Source: Gemmatimonadaceae bacterium
GTDB taxonomy: Bacteria > Gemmatimonadota > Gemmatimonadetes > Gemmatimonadales > Gemmatimonadaceae
Assembly (NCBI GenBank): GCA_025934775.1
Contig: JAICWO010000022.1
Span: forward strand, 1 to 64,000
Direction of reading: 5' to 3'
DNA: 64,000 nucleotides
Shown here: positions 1-8,342 of the stretch, piece after piece
Layout of the letters: every line of letters starts with the position of its first letter
Numbering within the stretch: the first letter of the stretch is position 1
The notes under the pieces: generated by a model
Told to the model about the DNA's origin: nothing
Database searches by the model: none
What the model saw: only the letters and a program-made list of their open reading frames with translations
Made by a program: the position numbers and the translations under genes

Positions 1-2
1 AG

Positions 3-176
3 GTGGCGGCTATGCTCTACCCGGGCACTTACCGAATTCGATTCCCGGCCGCGCCGCCATCCCTCTCGCGCGGCGATGCGCGCCGCGCGCGGCCGCATGC
101 GCTCGCCGCGCGGAGCCTCTTCCCGAACGCCGCCGAGCCGCGGCGGCTCGTCGCCGCCTGCGGCGGCGGCCGTTAG
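3..176 (+). CDS. possible C-terminal end of a gene entering from the left edge
   Basis: A frame open from the left edge of the window ends at TAG 174-176, nine bases before the next start codon. The residues are Arg/Ala/Pro-rich, with a plausible protein-like stretch near the edge (MLYPGTYRIRF). No family is recognised. In DNA this GC-rich such an open frame can occur by chance, so the call rests only on its position and its spacing to the next gene. Confidence 0.25.
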   Translation: MAAMLYPGTYRIRFPAAPPSLSRGDARRARPHALAARSLFPNAAEPRRLVAACGGGR

Positions 177-185
177 AGGCTGCTC

Positions 186-383
186 ATGAGCACTCGTCTT
201 CCGAACATCGGCGACATTGGCGCGCGCCGGCGCCGGACGGGAGGGATCGTGTGGCTGGTGCTTGCGATCGCGGCCGCCGCCGCGCTGATCGTGCTGCACG
301 AGCCGCGCGCATTGCGCGCCGTGCTGGTCATCCCGTTCGCGCTGAGCGCGATCGGATTCCTGCAGGCGCGCGACAAGACGTGA
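186..383 (+). CDS. small membrane protein
   Basis: A 65-residue protein with a basic N-terminus (GARRRRTGG) and two closely spaced hydrophobic segments (about residues 20-38 and 42-58), ending in LQARDKT. It is probably an inner-membrane protein with two short helices. A GAGG sequence lies just upstream of the ATG. It is followed after three bases by another small membrane gene, so the two are likely co-transcribed. No function is recognised. Confidence 0.6.
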   Translation: MSTRLPNIGDIGARRRRTGGIVWLVLAIAAAAALIVLHEPRALRAVLVIPFALSAIGFLQARDKT

Positions 384-386
384 GTG

Positions 387-551
387 ATGCTCGGCACGCT
401 CGGGAAGCGTGAGACCGACGACGGCAAGAGCACGACCGCGCTCACGCCCGAGGAGCGGCCGATCGTCGAGCGCCAGGCTCGTGCCGTGATCGCGAAGTCG
501 GTCGCGGTCGCGATCGTGGCGACGGCGATCATCGTCGCGCTGCCGCTGTAG
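387..551 (+). CDS. small single-pass membrane protein
   Basis: A 54-residue protein starting MLGTLGKRETDDGK. The N-terminal half is hydrophilic and the C-terminal helix (about residues 36-54, AVAIVATAIIVALPL) is hydrophobic and ends at the stop codon, suggesting a tail-anchored protein. GTG at 384 is an alternative start. It directly follows the preceding small membrane gene and is likely in the same transcript. No family is recognised. Confidence 0.5.
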   Translation: MLGTLGKRETDDGKSTTALTPEERPIVERQARAVIAKSVAVAIVATAIIVALPL

Positions 552-581
552 GCGCGGGCCACCCCGAGCGACACAGCGCCT

Positions 582-920
582 GTCATCCCGAGCGAGCCGA
601 AGGCGAGTCGAGGGATCTGGGCTCGTTGCGCGTGATGCCGGCTTGGTGCTCGAGTGCGTTTCGCGGGTCTACTCCATACGCGCGAATCGGCTCGGAATAG
701 AATCGGAAACCGGTGTGACGAATTGAGACGAAATGAACGGAACGTGGGGAATCGTGGTCCGTGCAATTCGTGCGGTCGTTCGTCAAATCGGTTTCTTCAA
801 CCAATTCCAAGCCGATTCGCGCGTACGCAGCCGGCGTGCGCGACGATCCGTGGCGCCGGGCGGGGATCGCGTGCTACGAGCCCAGATCCCTCGACTCGCC
901 TTCGGCTCGCTCGGGATGAC
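582..920. repeat. long palindromic element with 45-bp perfect inverted ends
   Basis: Bases 582-626 are exactly repeated in inverted orientation at 876-920; the outer end reads GTCATCCCGAGCGAGCCGAA. A second, imperfect inverted pair lies inside (about 674-712 against 794-832, sharing ACGCGCGAATCGGCT). The element fills most of the 400-bp gap between two genes and has no convincing gene of its own. It looks like two copies of an extragenic repeat in opposite orientation, or a MITE-like hairpin. Relatives of the end sequence occur near 11008, 15543 and 60134. Confidence 0.85.
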
Positions 921-955
921 AATGGGGGCGCGGCGCGCCGGCGTTCACAATTCTC

Positions 956-1576
956 TCATTCGCCCGGCGACCGCGGCGGCGGACCGGCGCGGCCGCGGTT
1001 GAAGTTTGGCATCGGGAGGCCGCCCGGCTTGCCGCGCTCGGGGATCAGATACTGCGGACCGGGCGGCTCGTTGTAGCCGCGATGGCACGTGGCGCAGTCG
1101 ATCCGCGGCGTGTCGCGCGGATAGAGCTTCGGCAGCGTGGTCCCGTTGATCTCGTTCGTCATCTGCTGCATGAAGCGCGCGCGGCGCTTGTTCGCCGACG
1201 TGTCGCTCGCCCAGTTCCCCTCGTTCGCGAAGCGATGGCAGTTCGTGCAGTTCCAGCTCAGCGCCACCCCATAGTCCTTGTCCATCTTCTCGATCAATTG
1301 ACGCGCGGTGAGGCTCTTGAGCACCTGCACGTTCTTGAAGACCACGGTGTCCGGCTGATCCTCGCGTCCGGCGATCTGCCGCATCACCTGCGCGACGTAC
1401 GTGGCGCGGAGCGCGGCGAGACTGTCGCGCGACGGCGGGAGCCGGCGCGGCGGGACCACCGTCACCTGACCCGGTCCGGGCGACGGCTGTGCGGGCGCTG
1501 GCGTCGCGGCGCTATGAGTGCACGAAAGAATCGTGATGAGACTTCCGAGGACAACTGCAGCATGACGTACGGCCAT
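956..1576 (-). CDS. dihaem c-type cytochrome, photosynthetic reaction-centre cytochrome-subunit family, lipoprotein
   Basis: A 206-residue exported protein. The hydrophobic N-terminus ends in ILSC (Cys at about residue 19), which fits a lipoprotein signal. A Pro/Ala-rich linker follows, then two haem motifs, CTNCH (about 110-114) and CATCH (about 161-165). The region with VQVLKSL, CTNCH, RARFMQQM and CATCHRG is the pattern of the family named after the reaction-centre cytochrome c subunit, which is widespread in non-phototrophic Gemmatimonadota and Acidobacteria. The likely role is periplasmic electron transfer, partner unknown. The ATG at 1576 is preferred over GTG 1579 because of its spacing to a GAGG sequence. 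The C-terminus is Gly/Arg/Pro-rich. Confidence 0.85.
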   Translation of the reverse strand: MAVRHAAVVLGSLITILSCTHSAATPAPAQPSPGPGQVTVVPPRRLPPSRDSLAALRATYVAQVMRQIAGREDQPDTVVFKNVQVLKSLTARQLIEKMDKDYGVALSWNCTNCHRFANEGNWASDTSANKRRARFMQQMTNEINGTTLPKLYPRDTPRIDCATCHRGYNEPPGPQYLIPERGKPGGLPMPNFNRGRAGPPPRSPGE

Positions 1577-1610
1577 CACTACCTCGGTTGAGTGTGAAGA
1601 GTTGCACTGA

Positions 1611-2669
1611 CTACGGTTTCATCGGCTGCGGTGCTGACGGAGCCCACCTGGCGATGCGGCCCCGCGGCCCGGCGGCCCACCCGGCGCTCTTCGACGCGAA
1701 CGCGACGCTATTGTACGCGACGCTGTCGATCATCGACCAGCTCTCGCCGCCGTCGTCGGAGCGCGCCGTGCCGGCAAGTCCCACCGCGACCAGCGTTCGG
1801 CCGCTCGTGCCGGGGACGTACGCGACCGCCGACATGTAACCGCGCGGCAGCGGGCCCTTCGCGAGACGCCAGCTCCGGCCGCCGTCCGTCGTCAGCGCCA
1901 CGTTGTCCGTCGGCGTCTTGGGCTCCGTGTACTCGCCGCCGACCACGACGCCGTGCCGGTCGTCGCTGAAGGCAACCGAGAAGATTCCCGATGCGGAGTT
2001 GCCCGCATGCACCGGCGTGTCGGCCACCGTCCACGTGCGCCCGCGATCCGTCGACCGGAAAACGCGCGCGCGGGCGCCGCCGCCGGTCGCGATGTACGCC
2101 GTCGACGTGCCGCGCACGATGAGACACGTGCCGCTCGCCGCGAACGCGGCTTCGCCCGGGAGCACCGGCGGCGCGCTGTCGGTGGGGATGCGCGTCCACG
2201 TCGCGCCGCCGTCCGACGTGCCGAGCAGAAACAATTGGCCGCCGACCGGGTCGCTCATCGCGATGCCGCTCCGATCATCCCAGAATGCCATCGCGTCGAG
2301 GAACACGCCGCTGTCGCTCGTCGTGAACTGCTGCGTCCAGTGCGTTCCGTCGGTCGTGTGGAAGATCTTGGCCTGACCCTGCTCCGCCGGGCCGGCGCTC
2401 GACGTCCATGCCTGCGTCGCGCTCCGCGCCGCGACCGCGCGCAGGTCGAGCCGCTCGGCGCCCGGCACGGTGTCGATCGTCCACGTCGCGCCGCCGTCCG
2501 TAGTGTGCGCGACGCGGCCGCGCGTGCCGCTCGCCCAGACGATGTTCGGCGAGAGCGCGACGAGCCCGCGGAACTCGGCGTCCGTCCCGCTCGAGAGCGG
2601 CGCCCACTGGGCAAAGACGGGGGTCGCGGCCAAGAGGCAGAGTGCGGCGCACCATGATAGAATTTTCAT
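1611..2669 (-). CDS. secreted Ycf48-like BNR-repeat beta-propeller protein
   Basis: A 352-residue protein with a clear signal peptide (cleavage near VFAQ). It contains repeated Asp-box motifs such as HTTDGGATWT, GTSDGGATWT, RSTDRGRTWT, LTTDGGRSWR and RSDDGGESWS, giving a BNR/Ycf48-type propeller that probably acts in the periplasm. In cyanobacteria Ycf48 helps assemble photosystem II; here that function is not implied. An excellent ribosome-binding site (AAAGGAGT) precedes the ATG. It lies immediately upstream of, and in the same direction as, the dihaem cytochrome, so a role in assembling or supporting a periplasmic redox protein is possible (inference). Confidence 0.85.
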   Translation of the reverse strand: MKILSWCAALCLLAATPVFAQWAPLSSGTDAEFRGLVALSPNIVWASGTRGRVAHTTDGGATWTIDTVPGAERLDLRAVAARSATQAWTSSAGPAEQGQAKIFHTTDGTHWTQQFTTSDSGVFLDAMAFWDDRSGIAMSDPVGGQLFLLGTSDGGATWTRIPTDSAPPVLPGEAAFAASGTCLIVRGTSTAYIATGGGARARVFRSTDRGRTWTVADTPVHAGNSASGIFSVAFSDDRHGVVVGGEYTEPKTPTDNVALTTDGGRSWRLAKGPLPRGYMSAVAYVPGTSGRTLVAVGLAGTARSDDGGESWSMIDSVAYNSVAFASKSAGWAAGPRGRIARWAPSAPQPMKP

Positions 2670-2703
2670 ATTACTCCTTTAGCATCGTAGACTTCGGCGC
2701 GCC

Positions 2704-2820
2704 GGTCGCTGTCGTGGTGCGTCATCCGTTCTGCGTTATCCGTCGTTCCGTCCAACAACACCGAAGAGCCGAACGGAAAAGCGGACAACGGAAGACGGAA
2801 GACGCAAAACGACAGCGACC
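2704..2820. repeat. imperfect long palindrome in an intergenic gap
   Basis: GGTCGCTGTCG (2704-2714) is matched by its exact complement at 2810-2820. Inside, both arms carry related TGCGTC and repeated TCCGT units, so most of the 117 bp could fold into an imperfect hairpin. It lies between the stop of the membrane gene at 2847 and the start of the propeller gene at 2669, both on the minus strand. It could serve as a terminator or be a mobile extragenic repeat. Confidence 0.6.
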
Positions 2821-2846
2821 ACCACCCGAACCCCCGCGGTTTCGCT

Positions 2847-3080
2847 TTACCAGGGCCCGTCGCGCCCGATCTCGTCGATCGACGACAGCCACGAATCCTC
2901 GCCCCGCGAGAACGCCCACCGCAGAAATAGTATCGAAACGGCCATTAATACCAGCGACTCGCCCCAGTAGCGCCGCCAGTTCGCGTACGCGAACCAGATC
3001 GCCATCGGCACGAACAGGATCGCGAACATCACCAGGGCCGAGCGGACGACGCAACCCGGACGCGGAAGTTGGCGCGACAC
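2847..3080 (-). CDS. small inner-membrane protein coupled to the Ca2+/H+ antiporter
   Basis: A 77-residue protein with two predicted membrane helices (about 14-32 and 38-55) and an acidic C-terminus (SSIDEIGRDGPW). The GTG start abuts the TGA stop of the upstream antiporter gene (TGAGTG), which suggests translational coupling and a shared transcript. No family is recognised. It might be an accessory subunit, but only position supports that. Confidence 0.6.
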   Translation of the reverse strand: MSRQLPRPGCVVRSALVMFAILFVPMAIWFAYANWRRYWGESLVLMAVSILFLRWAFSRGEDSWLSSIDEIGRDGPW

Positions 3081-4148
3081 TCAGCCCCACCAGAACGCGG
3101 CCGCGATGATGCCGTACAGCCCGATCAACGCCACGCCCTCCAGCCAGATCGTCTCGCCGTCGTTGACGATGATCGCCGTGGTGAGCGTCGTGATCAATAA
3201 CGCCGCGATCAGCAGCGGCCGGAGCACGAGCGTCAACACCGGTCCGCCGAGCACGAACGAGAGCAGCACCAGGACGGGGCCCACCGCCAACGCGATCAGC
3301 AGCGAGCTGTTGAGAATCACGCTGATCGCATAGTCCGGCCGATTCTTGGCCGCCAGGCGGATCCCCGCCACGTTCTCGACCGCGTTCCCCGCCAGCGCGA
3401 CGATCACGAGTCCGGCGAATTCCTCCGAGACGTGCAACGCGGTGATCGCCGGCTCGAGCACGCTCACGAACCATTCCGACACCAGCCCCGCGCCGACCGA
3501 CGCGACTACGAGGACCGCGACCGCGACTCGCAGCGGCCACGCGTCCGCCTCCACATCGGCGCGCTCGGCGTGCCGGACCGACCGCTCCGGGTCGCTGTTG
3601 AGCGAGAAGGGAATGCTCGCGACGAACACCGCGAGCAGCACGATCGCGCTCGCCGCGCTCAGCGCGCGCTCGTGCGCCGCCGCCGGCGTATGCAATTCGG
3701 CGGCGAGCGTCGGCATCGCGAGCGCCGCGACCGCGAGCATCATGAGCGACGCGATCATCCGCGGCGCCTCGGCGTCGAAGTGCATGCGGCCGTGCTTGAT
3801 CCCGCCCACGAGGATGGCGAGGCCCAGCACGAGCAGCGAGTTGCCGAGGATGGATCCGATCAGCGCCGCTTGCACCACGTGCACGAGCCCCGCGCGCAGG
3901 CTGAACGAGCAGACGAGCAGCTCGGGCAGATTGCCGAGCGCCGCCTGCATCACGCCCGTCGCGCGCGGGTTGAGGTGGGCGCCGACTTGCTCCGTGCCGC
4001 TCGACACCTGCATCGCCAGCAGCGACAGTGCCGCCGCATCGATCACGAATTGCAGCACATCGTTCGCGCCCATGAAGTGCAGCACGGCCGCGAGGATCAC
4101 CGCGAGCGCGGCGAGCGAGAAGGCGACGTGATGTTGGCGTTTGAGCAC
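3081..4148 (-). CDS. calcium/proton antiporter of the CaCA superfamily (Cax type)
   Basis: A 355-residue integral membrane protein with about eleven hydrophobic segments. It carries two related alpha-repeat motifs, GNLPELLV (about residue 72) and GNAVENVAG (about residue 247), whose acidic residue is the expected cation site in Cax/ChaA exchangers. The two-fold inverted repeat layout and length match the family. The likely role is Ca2+ efflux driven by proton influx across the inner membrane. It is divergent from the threonine dehydratase gene across a 53-bp gap and leads a two-gene operon with the small membrane protein downstream. Confidence 0.85.
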   Translation of the reverse strand: MLKRQHHVAFSLAALAVILAAVLHFMGANDVLQFVIDAAALSLLAMQVSSGTEQVGAHLNPRATGVMQAALGNLPELLVCSFSLRAGLVHVVQAALIGSILGNSLLVLGLAILVGGIKHGRMHFDAEAPRMIASLMMLAVAALAMPTLAAELHTPAAAHERALSAASAIVLLAVFVASIPFSLNSDPERSVRHAERADVEADAWPLRVAVAVLVVASVGAGLVSEWFVSVLEPAITALHVSEEFAGLVIVALAGNAVENVAGIRLAAKNRPDYAISVILNSSLLIALAVGPVLVLLSFVLGGPVLTLVLRPLLIAALLITTLTTAIIVNDGETIWLEGVALIGLYGIIAAAFWWG

Positions 4149-4201
4149 GGCGCGAATCTAATCGCCCACGAGGCGCCAAGTTACTGTTAGACTCATACGC
4201 T

Positions 4202-5161
4202 ATGATCTCGCTCCAGGACATCGAACAGGCCCGCGGCCGCATTCGCGATTCGGTGCACGTCACACCGGTGATGACTGCCGCACGGCTCGGCCAACGCGCC
4301 GGCGTGGAGCTCTATCTCAAGTGCGAGAATTTTCAGAAGACCGGCTCATTCAAGGTACGCGGTGTCCTGAACAAGCTCGCGCAGCTCGATCCCTCGTCGC
4401 GCGCTCGCGGCGTCGTGACCGTGTCCGCCGGAAATCACGCTCAGGCGCTGGCGTGGGCCGCGCGGGCGGCCGGCGTGCATGCGACGGTGGTGATGTCGAC
4501 GACCGCGTCGCGGACCAAAGTGGACGCGAGCCGGGGCTACGGGGCCGAGGTGGTGCTCCACGGCGCGACGAACATCGAGGCGTTCGCCAAAGCGCGGGAG
4601 CTGGAACACGAACGCGGGCTGATCTTCGTCCACCCATTCGATGATGACGCGGTGATCGCCGGCGCGGGGACGGTGGCGCTCGAGATGCTCGAGCAGGCGC
4701 CCGCGCCGGACGTCGTCGTCGTTCCCGTTGGCGGGGGCGGATTGATCGCCGGCATGCTCGTCGCGCTCAAAGCAAAGCTCCCCCACGCGAAGGTGTACGG
4801 CGTCGAGCCGGCCGGCGCACCAGGGATGCGGCGGAGCCTGGACGAGGGCCACGCGGTGCATCTCGAGTCGACCAAGACCATCGCCGACGGGCTCGGCGCG
4901 CCGATGGCCGGTGAGCGCAATTATGAAATTGTGAAGGAGCTCGCGGACGACGTCGTGCTGCTCGACGACAGTGCGATCGCGGACGCCACGCGCGATCTCC
5001 TGCTGAGCGCGAAGCTGGTCGCCGAACCGGCGGGTGCCGCTGCCGCCGCGGCCGTGCTCACTCGCGCGGTCCCGCTGCGCGATGGCGAGCGGGTGATGGC
5101 GGTCGTGAGCGGCGGCAACGTCGATGCCGACCGGCTCGCGACGATTCTGCACGACCGATAG
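4202..5161 (+). CDS. threonine ammonia-lyase / serine-threonine dehydratase, PLP-dependent
   Basis: A 319-residue fold-type II PLP enzyme that deaminates L-threonine to 2-oxobutanoate (and often serine to pyruvate). The PLP lysine lies in TGSFKVRG (about residue 51), the substrate loop is SAGNHAQA and the phosphate-binding loop is VGGGGLIAGM. The protein stops after the catalytic domain with no ACT regulatory domain, so it is of the short catabolic type and not the allosteric biosynthetic IlvA. A serine racemase activity cannot be excluded from sequence. No strong ribosome-binding site is seen before the ATG. Confidence 0.88.
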   Translation: MISLQDIEQARGRIRDSVHVTPVMTAARLGQRAGVELYLKCENFQKTGSFKVRGVLNKLAQLDPSSRARGVVTVSAGNHAQALAWAARAAGVHATVVMSTTASRTKVDASRGYGAEVVLHGATNIEAFAKARELEHERGLIFVHPFDDDAVIAGAGTVALEMLEQAPAPDVVVVPVGGGGLIAGMLVALKAKLPHAKVYGVEPAGAPGMRRSLDEGHAVHLESTKTIADGLGAPMAGERNYEIVKELADDVVLLDDSAIADATRDLLLSAKLVAEPAGAAAAAAVLTRAVPLRDGERVMAVVSGGNVDADRLATILHDR

Positions 5162-5170
5162 CCGCGCCGG

Positions 5171-5842
5171 CTACTCGCGGAACGCGTACAGCGTCGCGCC
5201 CAGCCACACGAGACCGATCAGCATTCCGGCCAGGACGTCGGACGGCCAATGCACGCCCAGGTACAGGCGCGAGTAGAGACTCGCGCACATGATCGGGAGA
5301 AGCACCCAATACGGCCACGTCCATCCTTTCACGCGATGCAGAATGAACGCGAGCGTGATCAGTACGCTGATGCTGGCGATCGCGTGTCCGCTGGGGAACG
5401 AGCTCCAGCCGTACCAGCCCCGTCGCGGGAAAAGGTCCGGCCGATCGCGATCGAACATCGCCTTGAGCGTTGGATTGAGCAGATAGCTGCCGATCTGCAC
5501 GACCGCGAGCTGCACCGCGAACCGACGCTCGCGACATCGCATCCACAGCCACGTGACGACGAGCGCGACCGCGGGAATCAGCGAGATGTTCGTGCCGAAC
5601 CACGGGAAGACGAGCATCAGCGAGTCCAGCACGTGCGGCAGCGGCGTGTGAATGCGCACGAGCAGACCGCGCTCCCAAGCGAGCCCATGATCCCAATCGC
5701 CGGCGTGCCGGAAGTATTCGGCGCACGCGATGCCGACCAGCGACGCGAGCACATAGCCGGCGATGAGAGTTCCCCAACGCTGTCTCCACCACCGCGCGCC
5801 CTCGGCCGCGGCGATCGTCGTTTCGTTGATCGCGGTCGTCAT
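5171..5842 (-). CDS. PAP2-family membrane phosphatase
   Basis: A 223-residue multi-helix membrane protein with the three PAP2 signature motifs in order: KAMFDRDRP, FPSGH and SRLYLGVHWPSD. These form the histidine phosphatase site. Family members dephosphorylate undecaprenyl pyrophosphate or phosphatidate at the outer face of the inner membrane; the substrate here is undetermined. ATG 5842 is chosen because a GAGAG sequence lies seven bases upstream, while GTG 5848 is closer. It converges on the threonine dehydratase gene with a nine-base gap. Confidence 0.87.
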   Translation of the reverse strand: MTTAINETTIAAAEGARWWRQRWGTLIAGYVLASLVGIACAEYFRHAGDWDHGLAWERGLLVRIHTPLPHVLDSLMLVFPWFGTNISLIPAVALVVTWLWMRCRERRFAVQLAVVQIGSYLLNPTLKAMFDRDRPDLFPRRGWYGWSSFPSGHAIASISVLITLAFILHRVKGWTWPYWVLLPIMCASLYSRLYLGVHWPSDVLAGMLIGLVWLGATLYAFRE

Positions 5843-5903
5843 CAGCACGCTCTCGAGGCACGTACCCTGCCACCGATCACACCTGAATCTTCACGAGGCG
5901 AGC

Positions 5904-6110
5904 ATGGCGAACGAGCGTGACCGCAAGGACCAGCGTGCCAAAGACGACGACGTGATGCACGGCCGCGATCTGGCCGGCGCCGAGTACGGTGCCAACGAGC
6001 GCGAGCAAACGATCGAGCGTCAGCGCGCCGGCCACGATCACACCGACGAGGCCGGCGAAAGTATGGTGACTGACGCCGAGCTCGAGGCGCGCGAAGAAGA
6101 GAACGATTAG
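5904..6110 (+). CDS. small acidic, highly charged protein
   Basis: A 68-residue protein with almost no hydrophobic residues, rich in Asp, Glu, Arg and His, and predicted to be disordered or helical. A GAGGCG sequence lies a few bases before the ATG. Its stop codon overlaps the stop of the convergent thioesterase gene. No family is recognised; small hydrophilic proteins like this are often stress-related, but nothing in the sequence proves that. Confidence 0.5.
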   Translation: MANERDRKDQRAKDDDVMHGRDLAGAEYGANEREQTIERQRAGHDHTDEAGESMVTDAELEAREEEND

Positions 6111-6559
6111 TCGGCGATTCCGCGGTCGCGCACGGTCATCATCGTCGCGACCATCGTCGCCACGGTGCGCTCGCGATCACCGTCGTGGGCGATGACCTCG
6201 CCCCAGCACACGGTGATTGTCTTGCCGGCGCGAATCACGCGTCCGCGCGCCAGCACGCGGTCGCCGGCGGCGGGTGCCAGCATGTTGATCTTGAACTCGA
6301 TGCTGAGCACCGCCGCGCCCGGCGGCATGAGGCTGAGCGCTGCATACCCGCAGGCGCTGTCCGCGATCGATGCGAGCGCGCCCGCGTGGAGAAAGCCGTG
6401 CTGCTGCGTGAGTGCCTCACGCGTGCGCAGCTCGATGTCGACCTCGCCTGGCGCGACTCGCGCGAGCGTCGCGCCGAGCGTCGTCATGAATTGCTGACGA
6501 TCGAAGCTGCGCCGAACGCGCGATTCGAACTCGGGATCCTGCGCCTCGTGCGCGCTCAC
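6107..6559 (-). CDS. PaaI-type hotdog-fold thioesterase
   Basis: A 150-residue protein of the PaaI/YigI hotdog family that hydrolyses acyl- or aryl-CoA thioesters. The HGFLHAGALASIADSACG segment contains the family pattern (HGG.....DxA), and IEFKINMLAPA forms the following strand. The GTG start at 6559 overlaps the TGA of the upstream zinc-ribbon gene (GTGA), showing coupling. A longer reading upstream would lie inside that gene and encodes an Arg-rich shadow. The stop overlaps the convergent small acidic gene. Confidence 0.83.
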   Translation of the reverse strand: MSAHEAQDPEFESRVRRSFDRQQFMTTLGATLARVAPGEVDIELRTREALTQQHGFLHAGALASIADSACGYAALSLMPPGAAVLSIEFKINMLAPAAGDRVLARGRVIRAGKTITVCWGEVIAHDGDRERTVATMVATMMTVRDRGIAD

Positions 6560-6768
6560 GCGCCGGCCTGCCGGCACGCGACGCACACCGGCTCGCCGCC
6601 AAAGTCGACGACCAGCCGGCGCAGCCACGACCCGTGGAGATGCGCGCCGCACAGAATCTTGCGGCAGCGCACGCACGCGCCGCCGGCGATCAGATCGAAC
6701 CGGTACCCGCACACATCGCACTCCGTTCTCAGGTCGGTGCGCGCGAACAGGTGCAGGCGCCAGCTCAT
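6556..6768 (-). CDS. small double zinc-ribbon protein
   Basis: A 70-residue protein with three CxxC pairs (CDVC, CVRC, CVAC) and an extra Cys/His pair (CGAHLHG) between them, a typical treble or tandem zinc-binding arrangement. It starts MSWRLHLFART five bases after the stop of the preceding carboxypeptidase-regulatory gene, and its stop overlaps the GTG of the thioesterase gene. Zinc binding is a safe inference; the role is unknown. Confidence 0.65.
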   Translation of the reverse strand: MSWRLHLFARTDLRTECDVCGYRFDLIAGGACVRCRKILCGAHLHGSWLRRLVVDFGGEPVCVACRQAGA

Positions 6769-6773
6769 ATCGG

Positions 6774-8264
6774 TCAGGGCTTTTTCTTGTCTTTCGACAC
6801 CGGATGCGCCTTCGCGATCGTCCACACCACGACGGTGGCGCAGCTGCTCTGGCCGGCTTTCACGAATTGCGGCGGCGTGTCCGAGCCATGGTACACCTCG
6901 ACCGCGACGACCTCGGACGGCTTCACGAAATCATCAATGTCGCCCGGGTTGATCTCCGTCCACGGGAACCCGTCGACGTAGAAGTTCACGCATCCGTTCT
7001 GCGGGTTGCGCGAATCCGTGATCACGTAGCTGTGCCCATCGCCGAGCGGCGTGACCTGGAGACCCGGCGAGACGCGCATGACGTCGCTGAACACGAGCGC
7101 GTCCTTGTTGATCATGTTGCCGTCCATGTAGTAGCCCATCCCCATCTTCTTGCGGGAGAGGTACCCAACGTCGGAGAGCTCCTTGTCCTGCGTCGCCTCC
7201 ACGCGCATGGCCGCGAGTGTCTGCACGTAGTCGTTCATCGTGACGTTCGCGTGCGCGACGGTGGCGACCGACAGCTCGACCGGAACTTCCGTGGCGCCGT
7301 AGCCGAGCTTGCGCACCTCGAGCGACTGCGTGCCCGACGGCAAGCTGTCGAGCTCGAACTCGCCGTTGGGCTTCGTGATCGCGGGCATCCCGCCGCCGGC
7401 GAGCATCACGCGCGCGCCGACGAGCGGCCGGCCCGACTTGTCGGTCACCTTGCCGACGACCTTCGCCGAACCGACGTACACTTTCTTCATCTTGCCGCTG
7501 TCCCCCCGAATTTCGGCGACGGCCTGATGCTGCGTCACGATGCTGAACGCACGGAGCGCGACGAAGCCGTCGGTCGATTGCACCGGCACTTCACCCGAGC
7601 TCACGCCGTTGCGGAAGACCTGCACCTTGCCACTCATGTCCTGCGGCAAGCCGCAGATCCGGTAGAGTCCCGTCGAATCGACCGGCGACTCGCGGACCAC
7701 CGGCGTCTTGCGACCGACGATGTCGACCTGATCGTACACGAGTGACACTCGCGCGCCGGTGGCTGGCGCTTTCGTGTCCGGATCGCGCACGAAGCCGAGC
7801 AGCGCGCCCGGGCCGCGCACGCGAAGCGGCGACGTCGAGCAGAGCGTCGCCGCGAGGCGCGAACCACCCGGGATCACCAGATCGAGCTCGTTCGAGTCGC
7901 TCGCCGCCATCTGGTACTCGGGCGTCCGAATCTGCACGCCGATCGTGTCGAGCAACGGGTGCAGCACGAGCACGCGATGCATTCCGGCGGGAATGCTGTC
8001 GATGCGGTAACGACCGTCGGCGTCGGTCGTGCCGTGGCGGCCGGTGCCCTCGACCATCACGAGGGCGCTCGCGAGCGGCACGTTGTGAATGCTGTCGGTG
8101 ACGAACCCGCGAAGCGTGAAGAAGCCGCCGGTCGCCGCTGGAGCTGGCGTGGTGGCCGGATTCTGCGCCGAGAGCGCTGGGGGAGCAGGGAGGAGCGCCA
8201 AGCCGGCCAGTGCAATAGCCGCGAGCCAGCGCGGGGAGCGCGAGCTGGTTGGGGTCGCTTTCAT
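6774..8264 (-). CDS. secreted carboxypeptidase-regulatory-like / TonB-plug-like protein
   Basis: A 496-residue protein with a signal peptide (cleavage near ALSAQ). It has several CarboxypepD_reg beta-sandwich repeats (about residues 48-130, 150-215 and 268-345, the last with PLVGARVMLAGG) and a C-terminal domain resembling a TonB-receptor plug (SDVMRVSPGLQVTP, followed by VAVEVYHG). It lacks the beta-barrel of a true receptor. Such proteins are abundant in Gemmatimonadota and Bacteroidota and are thought to sit at the outer membrane. It heads a coupled run of three genes. Confidence 0.75.
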   Translation of the reverse strand: MKATPTSSRSPRWLAAIALAGLALLPAPPALSAQNPATTPAPAATGGFFTLRGFVTDSIHNVPLASALVMVEGTGRHGTTDADGRYRIDSIPAGMHRVLVLHPLLDTIGVQIRTPEYQMAASDSNELDLVIPGGSRLAATLCSTSPLRVRGPGALLGFVRDPDTKAPATGARVSLVYDQVDIVGRKTPVVRESPVDSTGLYRICGLPQDMSGKVQVFRNGVSSGEVPVQSTDGFVALRAFSIVTQHQAVAEIRGDSGKMKKVYVGSAKVVGKVTDKSGRPLVGARVMLAGGGMPAITKPNGEFELDSLPSGTQSLEVRKLGYGATEVPVELSVATVAHANVTMNDYVQTLAAMRVEATQDKELSDVGYLSRKKMGMGYYMDGNMINKDALVFSDVMRVSPGLQVTPLGDGHSYVITDSRNPQNGCVNFYVDGFPWTEINPGDIDDFVKPSEVVAVEVYHGSDTPPQFVKAGQSSCATVVVWTIAKAHPVSKDKKKP

Positions 8265-8342
8265 GGTGTCTACTACGGTTGAGGGGGCCGAGCTTCTGGA
8301 AGTTATGAACAGGGCCGCGGAGCTTCTACCCCCGAAAACGCA

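Noticed and set aside
956-2669. Evidence for photosynthesis from the reaction-centre-type cytochrome and the Ycf48-like protein
   Set aside because: Both families are common in non-phototrophs, and no puf, bch or crt gene is in the window.
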